Source: Vulgatibacter sp035565615 (GTDB taxonomy: Bacteria; Myxococcota; Myxococcia; Myxococcales; Vulgatibacteraceae). Taken from it: a stretch of DNA of 5,349 nt. The position numbers and the translations under genes were made by a program. Location: NCBI GenBank assembly GCA_035565615.1, contig DATMSB010000144.1, positions 1 to 5,349 of the forward strand. Reading direction: 5' to 3'. Position 1 is the stretch's first letter. The number at the start of each line of letters is the position of its first letter. The notes under the pieces were generated by a model, which was given only the letters and a program-made list of their open reading frames with translations, did not search any database and was not told the DNA's origin. Of the stretch, positions 4,499-5,349 are shown piece after piece.

Positions 4499-5349
4499 TT
4501 GGCCTTTCCCAAGCGGCGCACCGCCGGCATCCTCCTTCCGCTGTTCTCGGTTCGCGGCGACCGCTCGTGGGGCGTCGGGGAGTTCCCCGACGTGGCCGCG
4601 CTCGCGCCATGGCTGCACGGCGCCGGCCTCTCCTCGTGGATGATGCTGCCGCTCATCGAGGCGGCCATCGGGCAGGACAGCCCCTACTCCGCCCTCTCCG
4701 CTTTCGCCCTCGATCCGGTCTACGTGTCGCTCGAGGCGCTCGAGGACTTCGCCGCCCTCGGGGGGGAGGCCGCGCTCTCCGACGAGGAGCGGGCGACGCT
4801 CTCGGCGGTGCGGGCCCGGCCCACCGTCGACTACGCCGAGGTGCGGGCGCTCAAGCAGCGCTGGCTGCGGCGCTCCTTCGAGTACTTCTCGGCCCGCTTC
4901 GACCCCGCCTCGGATCGCGGCCGGGATCTCGCCCGCTTCCGGGAGGAGTCGATCTGGCTGGTGGAGTACGCGCTCTTTCGCGCCCTGAAGGAGGACCACG
5001 CCCTCGACTGGTGGAGGGGATGGGAGCCGCCGCTGCGCGATCGCGACCCTGCGGCCCTCGCCGAGGCCCGCTCCCGGCTCGCGAGGGAGTGTGACTACTA
5101 CGAGTACGTGCAGTGGGTCGCCCACCGCCAGCTCGAGGCCGCGCGGGCGGCGGCCCGATCCCACGGCGTGCACCTCGCTGGCGACCTCCCGTTCATGGTG
5201 GCGGAGGACAGCGCCGATGTCTGGGCGGGGCAGGAGCGGTTCCGGCTCGACGCCACGGTGGGCGTCCCCCCCGACGCCTACTCCGCCGAGGGGCAGGACT
5301 GGGGCCTGCCCGTGTACCGATGGGACGTCCTCGCCGCCACGGGCTACGA
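4499..5349 (+). CDS. malQ: 4-alpha-glucanotransferase, GH77 (MalQ-like), N-terminal part, TTG start
   Basis: A GH77 disproportionating enzyme (amylomaltase) that moves alpha-1,4-glucan segments between maltooligosaccharides; cytoplasmic. The visible 283 residues begin (M)AFPKRRTAGILLPLFSVRG and continue with RSWGVGEFPDV, where the (beta/alpha)8 barrel of GH77 begins. Family motifs are SPYSALSAFALDPVYV (61-76), GDLPFMVAEDSADVW (228-242) and GVPPDAYSAEGQDWGLPVYRWD (255-276), the last being the substrate-binding loop region of amylomaltases. The family is typically about 500 residues, so the catalytic Asp nucleophile (in an RxDH-type motif), the acid/base Glu and the third Asp lie beyond the right edge and cannot be checked. 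TTG is the first possible in-frame start after the treY stop and has GGAG eight bases upstream. The 81-base gap from treY, without an evident terminator, suggests cotranscription and a shared role: MalQ rebuilds longer glucans that TreY can use. Confidence 0.93.
   Translation, partial: MAFPKRRTAGILLPLFSVRGDRSWGVGEFPDVAALAPWLHGAGLSSWMMLPLIEAAIGQDSPYSALSAFALDPVYVSLEALEDFAALGGEAALSDEERATLSAVRARPTVDYAEVRALKQRWLRRSFEYFSARFDPASDRGRDLARFREESIWLVEYALFRALKEDHALDWWRGWEPPLRDRDPAALAEARSRLARECDYYEYVQWVAHRQLEAARAAARSHGVHLAGDLPFMVAEDSADVWAGQERFRLDATVGVPPDAYSAEGQDWGLPVYRWDVLAATGY

Noticed and set aside
4415..4501. treY and malQ are in the same frame with only the TGA at 4415 between them, suggesting readthrough to a fusion or a broken fusion gene
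   Set aside because: The 27 intervening codons have A or T at about 11 third positions, far above the flanking genes, so they look non-coding. A stop-free run of this length is likely by chance at this GC content, and malQ has its own ribosome binding site.
1591..5094. A 1167-codon plus-strand open frame crossing treY and malQ in another frame
   Set aside because: The product is Arg/Pro/Gly-rich with no domain, and both true frames carry diagnostic GH13 and GH77 motifs. It is a composition artefact.

Overview
The window is GC-rich DNA with strong G/C preference at third codon positions, and it reads as bacterial chromosome. The codon bias, the long-form TreY and the HU protein with a Lys/Ala-rich N-terminal tail would fit a myxobacterium-like (deltaproteobacterial) lineage. 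That placement is inference; no marker gene here fixes the taxon. Nothing indicates a mobile element, phage, CRISPR array or RNA gene.

Layout: (1) 1-592, minus strand: the N-terminal 197 residues of an M20-family metallodipeptidase, running off the left edge. (2) 593-915: a 323-base divergent intergenic region. It holds weak promoter candidates for both directions, two operator-like inverted repeats and three tandem stem-loops that end just before the Shine-Dalgarno sequence of the next gene. (3) 916-1278, plus strand: an HU-family nucleoid protein, followed by a strong terminator-like hairpin at 1300-1345. (4) 1397-4417, plus strand: TreY, maltooligosyl trehalose synthase, with all GH13 catalytic residues visible. 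(5) 4499-5349, plus strand: the first 283 residues of a GH77 4-alpha-glucanotransferase (MalQ-like), apparently starting at TTG and running off the right edge.

How the genes work together: TreY converts the reducing-end linkage of maltooligosaccharides to a trehalose-type linkage, and TreZ (not in the window) would then release trehalose. The GH77 enzyme just downstream redistributes alpha-1,4-glucan chains and could keep TreY supplied with chains of suitable length. The two genes therefore look like one alpha-glucan-to-trehalose transcription unit. HU and the peptidase are housekeeping neighbours with no evident metabolic link to it.

I see no convincing undescribed system. The structure least explained by the genes is the run of three hairpins in the putative HU mRNA leader.
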